NCBI GenBank assembly: GCA_030760725.1
Contig: JASWHV010000008.1
Coordinates: forward strand, 51,311,671 to 51,375,670
DNA length: 64,000 nt
Direction: 5' to 3'
Source: Neostapfia colusana
Taxonomy: Eukaryota > Streptophyta > Magnoliopsida > Poales > Poaceae
Part shown: positions 11,696 through 22,093 of the stretch, piece after piece
Layout: each line of letters begins with the position of its first letter
How positions within the stretch are numbered: position 1 is the first letter of the stretch
Notes under the pieces: model-generated
Seen by the model: only the letters and a program-made list of their open reading frames with translations
Told to the model about the DNA's origin: nothing
The model's database searches: none
Made by a program: the position numbers and the translations under genes

Positions 11696-12715
11696 GCAAG
11701 CCCCAGTTTGCATTTAACAAGTTTATAAAGTTTTGCTTTATATACATTTAGCTTGAGGTATGTATGTGCGTTAGGTGTAGGATGGATGAAACCCCAAATG
11801 CATAACCAGATTATTCCAACAAGAGTGAGGGTAGTGTCTAAGTCCTCGATTAGTTCATGCTGTGCTTAATGTTTATAGACTTCGGTACAAGTCGAGTAGT
11901 TAGAATCTACTTGCGAGTATAGGGTTCGGGACACACGGGATTGGTTCGAGATGTGAGACCACTTCAGCAAGAAAAATGAGACTAGGAAGGGGCTAGGACG
12001 CAGCAAGAGGATGTCTTGTGTGCATCGCCCAGTCTGGGTCAATTTAGGATCGATCCGTGTGGGGCTCCACTAAACAAGTTTTAAATGTACCGAAGGCATA
12101 TCGGATATATGGGCCCAACTGATGTAACCTATATCTCCGGGCATCGAGGCATAACGCACCGATTTATAGGTGTAGGTTGAGGGCAGTAAGGTGGAAATCC
12201 ACAAACGGGCATAGAGAGATGCTCTGTGTACGGAACCTCCTGTCCGTTTGGGTGTGACCAGTTCGACGTTTGGGCTGTTGGGTGAAAGGTTGTCCTGTAC
12301 CACATGGGGTGAGCGTGCTGTGTGCAGCTCCACGTGTGGGCGTACGTGACATGCTATTCGGGTATCGTTGCAGGTGTACAACGAGTCGATTCGCCGTCCC
12401 TCGCGGTTATGAGTACCGCTTGTTCACTGTGTCGTGCCGTAGATAAATTATGGAATGTTATGATTCAATACTGCTGATATGTAAAAATTGTATTGCTACA
12501 TGTGTGCCACTAAATATTGCTCACTAAATTTCAGATTCATGAACCATTAACTTGTGGCTAGAAGATGGATTAAGGATGAACTTGTAGGCATGTCCCTTGC
12601 GGCAATTTGCCATCCCATCTCTGTCATGACTTGCATGTAGAGTTCCCTGTGTAGGTGAGTCGGTTAAGACTTGCTGAGCCATCGTGCTCACGGTTGCTGC
12701 TATGAGTGTTTGCAG

Positions 12716-12813
12716 GTGTGGAATACCCCACGGACTCGGGGTACGAGTCCACCGGCGAGGGCTACCTTCCATCGGGGACTACAGTTGAGTGGGAGTCGTA
12801 CACGCCGTGCTGA
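12716..12813 (+). other. Exon-like block B in family B LTR
   Basis: The block follows TGTTTGCAG. With one base from block A it reads GVEYPTDSGYESTGEGY and closes with VEWESYTPC and TGA (12811-12813). The family A counterpart closes with VEWESCTPPS and a stop at the corresponding position, so the C-terminal motif is shared across families. The copy of this block in the minus-strand LTR (about 14165-14265) keeps YPTDSGYESTGEGY but ends in a premature TGA. Confidence 0.45.
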
Positions 12814-13073
12814 GGTCGAGTGAAGCTAGTGTGGGTTGTCCGTTGGGCCGGACAACCAACTTTTGCCAGTTAGGTGTTGGCGTGAGTTGTATAAAAACCT
12901 TCCGCTGTAGTAGACTCTGTAAAGGAGTTGTAACTGAAGAGTATACTATTTGTGTACATATTCAGCATGTTTTCAATGTAATACCTTTTTTTCCTTATGA
13001 TGTGTGCTGTTGGGTGTCGCATTGTGCGGCACCACCCTCTGAGATCCTGGGATGTACGTATTTTGGTCCGTCA

Positions 13074-13901
13074 CAAGACCGATTAACCAAGTCAGCACAA
13101 TTCATACCGGTAAATGTGGAATTCAATGCCAAAAAATATGCGGAGTTATACATTGCACGGATATTATGCCAGCATGGAGTCTCAAGAATAATAGTTTCAG
13201 ATCGTGGTGCATTGTTCGTTTCTCGTTTCTAGTAACAGCTGCACGCATCTTTGGAAATAAAATTTCTTAGAAGCTTCGCATATCACCCTCAAATCAATGG
13301 ACAAACCGAGAGGGTGAATCAAGTCTTGGAAGATATGTTGAGAGCGTGTGCCATCCACCACGGTAAGAATTGGGTTGCTTATTTACCGTTGGCGGAATTC
13401 TCATACAACAACAGTTATCAGACGAGTATCAAGATGGCACCATATGAGGCTCTCTACAGCCGGAGACTGGTGTTTTAGGTTTCAAAAGAAAGGCATATGA
13501 ACAGCTAGGGATCAGAATACTACAACCGTACCGGCTGTACGAATCCGGTGAAAGGGTGACATTCTGGATTGACCTTGTCAATGACGCCGAAGAACGAGTT
13601 CGGGTCATACAAGCCAATTTAAAGGCTGCTCAATCTCGACAGAAGAGCTATGCAGACCAGCGACGTCGACCGCTGAACTTCAATGTCGGAGAGTACGTAT
13701 ATCTCTGCGTATCTCCAATGAAGGGAGTTCAACGACTCGGTGTAAAAGGGAAGCTCGCTCCCCGTTTTATCGGTCCATTCGCTCTCACGGAGAAATGTGG
13801 ACCTATAGCCTACCGGCTTGAGCTACCGATAAATCTCGCTAGGGTGCATGACATATTTCACGTCTCCCAGCTACGTAAATGTCTCAAGAACACCATTAAT
13901 G
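13074..13901 (+). pseudogene. Family B-like chromovirus pol fragment (integrase to pre-chromodomain)
   Basis: In plus orientation it reads integrase from DRLTKSAQFIPVNVEFNAK through VSDRGALFVSRF (second catalytic Asp kept), then two stops, then YHPQINGQTERVNQVLED (catalytic Glu kept) and EFSYNNSY. After a short scrambled insert (about 13440-13550) comes the C-terminal integrase region RPLNFNVGEYVYL and VHDIFHVSQLRKCLKN. It ends at 13901, just before the chromodomain, where the minus-strand family B LTR begins. It is probably older element sequence into which that element inserted, with TAATG (13897-13901) as the likely target site. Stops and frameshifts make it non-functional. Confidence 0.85.
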
Positions 13902-14760
13902 TGACAGACCGAAATCCGTACGTCCAGGATCTTAGAGGGTGGTGCCGCACAATGTGACACCCGACAGCACACACCATAAGGCAACCATAGTAATACATTG
14001 GAAACAAACTGAATATGTATACAAAGTAGTACAAACTTCAGTTTACAGCTAATTACAGAGTTACTACAGCGGAAGATAATTTGTACAACTCACGCCCACC
14101 TAACTAGCAAAAGTCGGTTGCCCGTCCCTACGGAGAACCCACACTAGCTTCACTCAGCATCAACGCGGCGTGTACGGTTCTCACTCAGCTGTAGTCCTCG
14201 ACGGAGGGTAGCCCTCGCCGGTAGACTCGTACCCTGAGTCCGTGGGGTACTCCTCACCTGCAAACACTCATAGCAGCAACCGTGAGCACGATGGCTCAGC
14301 AAGTCTTAACCGACTCGCCTATACATGAAACTCTACATGCAGTTCATACTCGAACATAAGATGATAATTTGCATCAAACGGACACGCCTACAAGTTCATC
14401 CTTAGTTCATCTTTTAGCCACAAGTTAACGGTTCATGAATCTGAAATTTAGTAAGCAAAATTTGGTGGCACACATGTAGCAATACAAATTATTCATATCA
14501 GCAATATTGAACCTAACATTCCATATATTAACCTACGTCACGACACAGAACAAGTGGTGCTCATAACCGTGGGGGACGGCGAATCAACTCGATATACACC
14601 TGCAGGGACATCCGAATAGCACGTCACGTACGCCCACCTGTGGAGCTGCACAACATGCTCACTCGATGTTGTACGGGACAACCTTTCGCCCAACAGCCCG
14701 AACATCGAACCGGTCGCACCGAAATGAGCAGGAGGTTCCCTACACGGAGCATCTCTCTAT
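13902..14760 (-). repeat. Family B 3' LTR on the minus strand, piece 3 of 3 (distal end)
   Basis: The LTR terminus reads GGTCTGTCA on the minus strand. This piece is contiguous with 43780 once the CACTA element and one copy of its TAT duplication are removed: the joined sequence GCATCTCTCTATGCCCG matches the uninterrupted plus copy near 12200-12216 as reverse complement. The three LTR pieces add up to about 3.71 kb. Confidence 0.85.
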
Positions 14761-15143
14761 CACTACTACAAGAAGTATTTTCACAGGCGCCTCGACTTTT
14801 CAAACACAGGCGGTCCGCAAAGAAATGCGACTATGGTGACGAATGAAACAATAACCGCCTGTGATGACAAAACCTCACAGGCGGTTTTTAACAAACAACC
14901 GCCTGGTTAAATACAATATTTTCACAGGAGGCTATTAATAAAGAACCGCCTGTACCGTGACGAACTTCACAGGCGGTTCTTAATAAACCACCACCAGGGT
15001 AAATACATGATTTTCACGGGCGGCCATTAATAAAGAACCGCCTGTACTAGTTCAAACATCACAAGCAGTTTTTGATGAAGAGCCGCCTGGGCAAAGTCAT
15101 TGTTTTCACGGGCGACCATTAATAAAGAACCACCTGTGATACT
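14761..15143. repeat. CACTA left terminus and subterminal motif array
   Basis: After the terminal repeat there are about 15 copies, in both orientations, of CACAGGCGGTT / AACCGCCTGTG and variants. They are often paired as inverted units about 40-70 bp apart joined by TTAATAAAGAACC. Such arrays bind the element's transposase in En/Spm-type elements. Confidence 0.85.
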
Positions 15144-16809
15144 GATAAGCTCCTGTCAAGCTAATCCCTTCACAGCAAGCTCTTGTAGATGCAAGTAACA
15201 CCCATGACTCATCAATTGGATTGTTGAAAGCTTCAATTGAAGCCTGATGATACGTTGGAAGGATTTTCCTATCCATTTGAAGGATTTCTTTTCCTTCTCT
15301 CCATTTCAAAAACTTACAAAGATGCTACTTTATCAGTTCTAATGGCTAAATATATTGACTAAAAATCAGTACCATCTCTCTTAGAGTTCACACAAGCGAT
15401 GAAGCGAACAACTTCAATCACAAATCTTGTTTTTGTTTCTTCATAGGGATTTGACCTTAACCTTTCAAGGATAGATTTATCAATAAGTGAAGCTTCCTCA
15501 TCAGACATGTTAAGCTATGAGTGGCAATGTCCAGGTTAAAAATATCAATAGGGATGAAGACAAAGAGATCCTTCATATGAGTGACAATGTCCAGGTTAGG
15601 CAGCGTGAAGCTATGATGACAGCCTTCAACAACATGAAAAGTGATTCCAAGGTTATGCTTGCATCAACCAAGGCGTGTTGTGAGGGAATAACACTTGTTG
15701 GGGCAAGCACAGAAATCTCAAAGGGACTGAAGACAAAGAGATCCTGCATATGAGTGGCAATGTCCAGGTTAAATAGCGTGAAACTATGATGGCAACCTTC
15801 AACAACATGAAAAGTGATTCCAAGGTTATGCTTGCATCAACCAAGGCATGTTGTGAGGGCATAACACTTGTTGGGGCAAGCATAGAAATCTCAACGGAAC
15901 TGAAGACAAAGAGATCCTACATATGAGTGGCAATGTCCAGGTTAAACAGCGTGAAACTATGATGGCAACCTTCAACAACATGAAAAGTGATGCCAAGGTG
16001 AAGCTTGCATCAACCAAGGCATGTTGTGAGGGCATAACACTTGTTGGGGCAAGCATAAAAATCTCAACGGGACTGAAGACAAAGTGATCCTGCATATGAG
16101 TGGCCATGTCCAGGTTAAACAGCGTGAAACTATGATGGCAGCCTTAAACATTGAAGGCTGCCATCATAGTTTCACGCTGTTTAACCTGGACATGGCCACT
16201 CATATGTAGGATCTATTTGTCTTCAGTCCCTTTGATATTTCTATGCTTGCCCCAACAAGTGTTATGCCCTTACAACATGCCTTGGTTGATGTAAGCATAA
16301 CCTTGGCATCACTTTTCATGTTGTTGAAGGTTGTCATCATAGCTTCACGCTGTCTAACCTGGACATTGTCACTCATATGCAGGATCTCTTTGTCTTCATC
16401 CCTATTGAGATTTCTAACCTAGACATTGCCACTCATAGCTTAACATGTCTGATGAGGAAGCTTCACTTATTGATAAATCTATCCTTGAAAGGTTAAGGTC
16501 AAATCCCTATGAAGAAACAAAAACAAGATTTGTGATTGAAGTTGTTCGCTTCATCGCTTGTGTGAACTCTAAGAGAGATGGTACTGATTTTTAGTCAATA
16601 TATTTAGCCATTAGAACTGATAAAGTAACATCTTTGTAAGTTTTTGAAATGGAGAGACGGGAAAGAAATCCTTCAAATGGATAGGAAAATCCTTCCAACG
16701 TATCGTCAGGATCCAATTGAAGCTTTCAACAATCCAATTGATGAGTCTCGGGTGTTACTTGCATCTACAAGAGCTTGCTGTGAAGGGATTAGCTTGACAG
16801 GAGCTTATC
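15144..16809. repeat. 1.67-kb inverted repeat of DRD1/CLASSY-type SNF2 helicase fragments
   Basis: The left arm is 15144-16149 and the right arm 16150-16809, with an apex near 16149 that has almost no loop. The outer part of each arm (15144-15516 and 16437-16809) encodes type A pieces: LIDKSILERLRSNPYEETK, EILQMDRKILPTYRQ and VLLASTRACCEGISLTGA. The inner part encodes type B pieces: EILHMSGNVQVK and VMLASTKACCEGITLVGAS. These are helicase-C motifs of the plant DRD1/CLASSY subfamily of SNF2 remodelers. Types A and B differ throughout, so they derive from two paralogous genes. The left arm holds three 173-bp tandem copies of type B plus a partial copy. The arms are unequal in length, and frames shift between copies (173 is not a multiple of 3), so no protein is expected. 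A transcript across it would fold into a long hairpin. Confidence 0.8.
15577..16149. repeat. Tandem 173-bp repeats of the type B SNF2 fragment
   Basis: Unit starts (ATGAGTG.CAATGTCCAGG) lie at 15577, 15750, 15923 and 16096, exactly 173 bp apart. That makes three full copies and about 54 bases of a fourth, up to the palindrome centre. Units differ by a few substitutions each. The opposite arm has only one full unit and part of a second. Confidence 0.9.
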
Positions 16810-17047
16810 TGGGACCTTCAACAAAATGAAAAGTGGAACCTATCTGGGACCTGCAAAATTTCTTGGTGTCATGTAATTTTAAATTAGTATACACATACAA
16901 TTAATTTGATAACTTATGGAACAAGTGAAGGTGATAAATATAATAGGCAAGCTGAAAAGGATCACTTGTCCAAATTAGTCTTCTCTACAGAAGATTAATT
17001 TAATAATGTTCGAAACATGCTATCTAAATCTAAAATGGAGCATTGTT
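16810..17047. other. Spacer between the inverted repeat and the TNP2 3' end
   Basis: About 240 AT-rich bases without an open frame. A short duplicated phrase (TATCTGGGACCT near 16806 and 16850) sits at the edge of the inverted repeat. It would include the TNP2 3' UTR; I see no clear polyadenylation signal that would stop transcripts before the inverted repeat. Confidence 0.4.
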
Positions 17048-17954
17048 CTAAGTTGATTTCAGATGATACAAATATATACAATATATATCATACATTTTTC
17101 CAGCATTGACATCTTCTCGCATATAGGGTTTCAAATCCTTTTTAATGCTTCTCTCTACGCGCTTGATATTTTCTGGTTCGGAGAAAAGGTACATCTCTTC
17201 ATACTGATTATATTCCTCTTCATTATCTCTCACATTCTCAACCCCAACAATATTTTACTTTCCAGAAACAACTACGTGCATCTTCTCAGTTACTGGATCT
17301 TGTACATAAGAAACTTGTGCAACACGATCAGCGAGAACCCACGGGTCATCTTTATAACCCACTTTGTTCAAGTCAACCAGTGTCAGCCCTTAGTTGTCCA
17401 CTTTCACACCATCAGGATGTTTGACCCATTGGCACTTAAATACGGGTATTACCATTCTTTCGCCATAATTGAGTTCCCATATTTTGTCTATGAACCCGAA
17501 GTATGTGGTCTTCTGGCCTTGTGGATCAAAAGCCTCTATACGAACACCACTATTTTGTGCAGCACTCTTACCGTCTTTTTCCTTAGTATAAAATGTGTAA
17601 CCATTGATGTCATATGCTTGCCATGATGTCACCAAAGCAGATGGGCCAGTAGCTAACTTCTTCATTTTTGCCTCTTTTATAGAGTTTCCGTATGGTATAT
17701 TTTTGTCCATTAACCATTCAGTGAAATGTCTTCTGTGCTCTTTCATGATCCAGTCCTCTCTGCGGCCTTGGTTTTTTGTGCAAAGCTCAATTTGGTGTTC
17801 CTCGATGTACGACTCAACTATTGTGAGCTGTTGTAGTACACCAAAATATGCATCGTGTACTAATTTGTAATTGTGAACCATAAAAGTTTTCTTACCCACT
17901 TTGCCTCTCCCACGTAGTCTACCCTCATGTACTGGTATAGGCACACCTATCTGC
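17048..17954 (-). pseudogene. TNP2-type CACTA transposase, 3' part (DUF4216 region)
   Basis: The reading frame re-enters here from the other side of the retrotransposon. IGVPIPVHEGRLRGRGK continues the DUF4218-DUF4216 linker, followed by YGNSIKEAKMKKLATGP and YTFYTKEKDGKSAAQNSGV. The DUF4216 signature is VIPVFKCQWVKHPDGVKVD, after which TAA (17390-17392) replaces an expected aromatic codon. The frame continues in phase as GLTLVDLNKVGYKDDPWVLA to the terminal stop at about 17048. The protein would be the DNA-binding and cutting transposase of the element (TNPD class). The gene is cut in two by family A copy 1. Confidence 0.88.
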
Positions 17955-20588
17955 TGTAAGGGCCTCAGTTTTTGATACATAATTGAAGTGTTCATCACCA
18001 CACACACACACACACCTCATTTGAGGAAAGATGATGAACACAAATGAAGAGCAAGTAACAATTATCAACATGCTCATTAGAAAAACAAACTCACACATTG
18101 CAAAAGTGGTATTTCCCACATGTGATATAGATGGGCTGGACATATGAAAACTCCTACACTTTACTAAGGATGTCCATGCCAAGTTTCACCCAAATTCAAA
18201 ACCTTTTTGAGGTCATTTTGGGTATAGTTAGGAAGAGGGCAGTTTGAAACCATATTCAAATTCAAACTGTTTTTATCCCATGAATTTAAAAGTGGGAGGC
18301 ATATTCTTACTCAACACATTTTTGTGAGCCCACACACCAATTTTCACTCCATTTGGAGTTGATCTTGACATGAACTAAGTGGGGCAAAGTCAAACTTCAT
18401 TTGAATTAAAAACTGCACTTGTGCTGAAATTCACTCAAACCAAACCCAATTTGAATCCTATTCAATTCGAATGGCTCAAGGGTGAATAATCTGAATCACC
18501 AGGGGTATTATGGGGTTCACTGTTCACTACAGTGATCAGGAGTAAATTTCAGAGGTTAAAACCCCGGGTGGGGCCCACATGTCATAGAGGGAAGAAGGAG
18601 AAACTTGCAATCAAAGTCAGAGTCTCGGTGGGAAATTCCACTGAGCAGCTGTCGGCTGTGCCACCGAGCAGCTACCGGCGCCACCAGCTGCTTCCCCCTC
18701 CGCGCGCTGGCGCCCAGGGCGGCTTGCTCGCGCCCCCACGCGACCGGCACCGCCTCAGCCGAGCAGGAGTCGGCCGGCTTTATCTTCTCGCGGGCAAACC
18801 CGAGCAGCGGCATTGTTTCTCGCCGCAGCTCTCTGCTCAATCGGGAAAACCAGCAAAACAATCTCCTTCGTTCCTAAGCTTCTAGACAGCCACCGGAGGT
18901 CACGCACCACCCTCCCAACGCCTGGACCACCGGGTTTCGGCCCCTGTTCCCGAGACCAACGACGACCGCCGCAGTTTAGCTGAAGGACGGCGATCGGTCT
19001 CACGCGGGCAGCACGCTGCAACCACTTCCACGGCCGAGCAAGGGTGGCAACAGGAGCGCACGGACTCCACACTGCTTCCACCTGAAGCTCAAGCCACGCC
19101 GTGAACTCTCGCCGGCGAATTCTCAGTTTTTGCTCCGGCAACCTTAAACTGAGCTTCCGGTACGGTTTCTTTAAATTCTCGCTCTATGATCTTTCGGAGG
19201 TCATCAAATCTTGCACATAGACGCTGGACTAGCCGGCGATCAAGTTCTTTTCTGCATCCGTAGTGTGAAACTGTCTAGGAGTGACGAATTTCGAGCTCGA
19301 TCGAGGGTGGTCATGGCGGGCACGATCGGTCACACGGGGCCGACCCACTTACCTCCATCCCTGAACCCTTTTGGCACCCTGTCGAGCTTCCTAGAGGTAC
19401 ACTAATGCTATAGGACCGTTTTTTCGAGGTGTTGGCGGGTTAGGACCCACGGTCGACAGCGCCGAACCTCAACCGAGGCCGCGGCACGTTGCTGAGCTAT
19501 TTCCGGTCACCCCCAGCCGACCTGACACCACCGACGTGTTCCTCGACGTCGACAACCCCCTGGCGGCGAGTTTCAGACCATGGGAGGTCCGGCAGCGGCG
19601 AGCCGGCGAGCTCCGGGTCTGCTCCGGCAAGGTCGGCGGCGCGGGCGCGAGAGAACGGTGGGAGGAAGACGAAGCCGGCTGGCCCACGTGTCAGCGGCTG
19701 AAGAATTTAAATCGGGATCGGGTGTGGCCGGGGATCGGCTGTGCTGGCGCGCAAATACCCTGTGAGCTCCGGTGTGGCGGACACCTCCGCGCTCGACACG
19801 TGTGGTATCCTCGGTGTGCCGGACACCTCCGCGCTCGACGCGTGTCCCCACGGGCCCCCGAGAGTTTAAACTTTTTCCCCGATTTTCAGAATTCTTCCAA
19901 ACTTCAAATCCTCATAACTTTGGCTAGAAAGCTCCAAATCGAGTGAACCAAATTTGGTTGGATTCAGCTCTTTGAGCACTTTTCAGCAAATCAAGTTTCA
20001 CTTCATGAAAACCCTTAATTCTCCAGAATTAATTCCTCAAAGTTTAAACTGTTAGGAATTTTAACTGGAGAATCCTTTGGAGGAAAATCCTGAAATTTTG
20101 CTGGGATGTTCACCAAAATATCCCTGAACTACCATAAAAATTTCACATCCATTTGAGCTCATCTGATCCACCTAATGGTGTGATTAGTGAAACTGTTACA
20201 GAGAAAATAGAAAATGTTCAGAAACATTTTCAGAATTTTCTCCGAAACTGTTTAGCTCATAACTTTAGCTAGGAACCTTCAAATTAAGTGAGACCAACTC
20301 CATTAGAACCCTCTAAAAATCTAGTTTTCAGAAAGTCATAGTTGGCTTCATGAAAGTTCCTAGAACACCCTAAGAGTTCCAATTAAGGTCAAGGACATAA
20401 TTAATTGTGGAGGGCTCAAATGAGCTTTGCTGCAACTAAAACTTGACCAAGTCTATATTTAGGTTGTAAACAAGCCACAGTAAAAGTTTCACAGTCATTA
20501 GGTCTGTCTAGCAAGGGTTATAGACTTAACAATTTCAAACTTAATACAAATGCATTAAATTAATACATGTATTGTTTCTATCATGTAG

Positions 20589-20669
20589 TCGCTAAGGTCG
20601 AGGAGGAACCAGAAGTCCTAGACTTCGTTACTCCGGAGGAACAGCTAGCCTACGACCAAGAGCAGCAAG
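20589..20669 (+). other. Exon-like block A in family A LTR (copy 1, 5')
   Basis: The 81 open bases lie between TCATGTAG (acceptor-like) and CAAG|GCAAGC (GC-type donor). The acidic translation includes KVEEEPEVLDFVTPEEQLAY. Identical or near-identical blocks are at 31225-31305 (3' LTR), 48154-48234 and 59541-59621 (copy 2). Confidence 0.45.
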
Positions 20670-21758
20670 GCAAGCTCCGGTTTACATTAACCTTTTTACA
20701 AATTTTTATTGTTTTGAGCACATACTTGTTTCCTCTATTCTGTGCATTAAAGTCTTGTTTGGAAGCCCCACTGCATAGCCAAGAGAACCATGGGTTGGGT
20801 TAGGATTGCAAACCCCGTTAGCTACTGCATTGCTAGGATAGAGTAGGATTCGGTACAAGTCGGGTAGTTGGAACTACTCATGAGAATAGGCTAGAGGCAC
20901 ATTGCTCGGGTAGTGATAGCACATGAAACACCTGGCAAGAAAATGAGACCAAGCGGAGGGTAAGGACAGCAGGACTTTGGGGCCTGTGTGCTGTAGCTCC
21001 GCTTGTGTCGATTGAGGACCGAGCCGTGTGCGGGCATGTTGAACAAGCTAGAACAGTACCGAAGACCTACCGGCTATATGGGAACCGGGAAACCGATGTA
21101 ACTCGGGTAGCTGGGTATTGAGGCATTGCCCGTCGTTCAAAGGGTAGGTTGAGAGCTTGAGGTGTAAATCGGCTAGCGGCACGGAGATGCGCGTGCAGAG
21201 ACCTCTTGCTCGGGACGATGGGACCGGTTCAATATTTGGCTGACGGGTGAAAGGTAGTTGCATACGGCGTCCGTGATGGTTGTTGTAGGCAACATCGAGT
21301 ACGGGCGTACGTGACGGGTTGTTCGGGTAACCCTGCAGGTGTAAATCGATTATAATCGCCGTCCCTCGCAGTCAGTGAGTACCACTTGTTCACTGTACCG
21401 TGACGTAGAAAGAACAGGCTAGACACATGTTAAAATGCTGCTGATTGAAAGATGAACATTGATTGTTAATGATATGCTGTAGTCTAGAGCTAACTAAAGT
21501 TCTTTTCAACTTTGGGCAAAGTACATGAGAGAAATGCGTTTCTTGTTTGATTGCGGCTCTCTCATGTGCCTTAGCGTAAGGTTCTCTACAACCTGCTGCT
21601 AAAACTTGAAAGTAAGGTTCTACTAATTAGGCGAGTCCTTGCAAATGATTTTTACCTCATGTAACACATTACCCTCATGTAGAAGTTCCATGTTTAGGTG
21701 AGACGGGTCAGACTTGCTGAGCCTTCGTGCTCACTGCTTGTGTTTGAAGCTTTTGCAG

Positions 21759-21847
21759 GGTTCTATGAGGAAGGGACTCCCGAAGAGGAGATGGAACCCC
21801 AGGAGGGGAACCCCGTCGAGTGGGAGTCGTGCACGCCGCCGAGTTAG
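21759..21847 (+). other. Exon-like block B in family A LTR (copy 1, 5')
   Basis: The block follows TTTTGCAG. Joined to block A with one carried base, it reads GFYEEGTPEEEMEPQEGNP and ends VEWESCTPPS, TAG (21845-21847). Phases match across the roughly 1.09-kb GC-AG candidate intron. The counterpart in copy 2 is 49326-49414. Confidence 0.45.
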
Positions 21848-22081
21848 TGTGCGTGTGTGCTAGCAAGGACACGTTCGAGGACTGAACGTGCACTTGATGC
21901 TTAGTCTACGCCCGCGAGTGTAGACTGAACTTATTTTGATGTAAACATGTTCATAAACTTGTTTATGTAATAAAATTTCCGCTTCCGCTTTGTACCTTTG
22001 ACGTGTGTTATCCGGTGCTGTGCAACGCAGCACCCCTCAGCGTGATCCTGGCTCGACAGGACCTTGGGGTCGTGTCAGCGT

Positions 22082-22093
22082 TCGTATCAGAGC
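22082..22093 (+). promoter_or_regulatory. Primer binding site, copy 1 (one mismatch)
   Basis: TCGTATCAGAGC lies four bases after the LTR, where copy 2 has TGGTATCAGAGC, the complement of the initiator tRNA-Met 3' end used by most plant LTR elements. One substitution and one extra base separate it from the intact site. Confidence 0.8.

Larger units (their letters stand above)
11159..13073 (+). repeat. Family B LTR, 5'-truncated, plus orientation
   Basis: This aligns, as reverse complement, with the family B LTR pieces at 44870-43780 and 14757-13902. Shared marks are TTCAGATCCATCCAAG at the left junction, the stretch around 12100-12200 (matching 43795-43890), and the terminal GGTCCGTCA (13065-13073; GGTCTGTCA in the other copy). 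The first roughly 1.8 kb of the 3.7-kb LTR is missing. It contains the exon-like blocks 11615-11695 and 12716-12813 described separately. No target duplication can be tested because the 5' end is lost. Confidence 0.8.
17955..22077 (+). repeat. 5' LTR of family A copy 1 (4123 bp)
   Basis: The LTR runs TGTAAGGG to GTGTCA. A (CA)n run lies near its start, followed by a GC-rich part (about 18540-19860), then AT-rich sequence, then AATAAA near 21968 and a GC-richer terminus. It retains the 379 bases (about 19469-19847) lost from the 3' LTR. It includes exon-like blocks A and B. Confidence 0.95.

Noticed and set aside
15517..16829. Short open frames that look like a genuine SNF2 helicase gene
   Set aside because: Only the region around one helicase motif is present. 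It is repeated in both orientations with a 173-bp period that breaks the frame, and the Walker A, DEAH and downstream motifs are missing. It is captured sequence, not a gene.
17063..17626. 187-codon plus-strand frame with a hydrophobic, membrane-like translation
   Set aside because: It is the shadow of the TNP2 DUF4216 region, which is recognisable on the minus strand over the same bases.
18532..19946. GC-rich ORFs of 90-140 codons in the LTRs (also at 29548-30157, 46207-47558 and 57594-58945)
   Set aside because: They overlap on both strands in GC-rich DNA, have low-complexity Ala/Arg/Pro/Ser translations and no domains. They are repeated only because the LTR is repeated.
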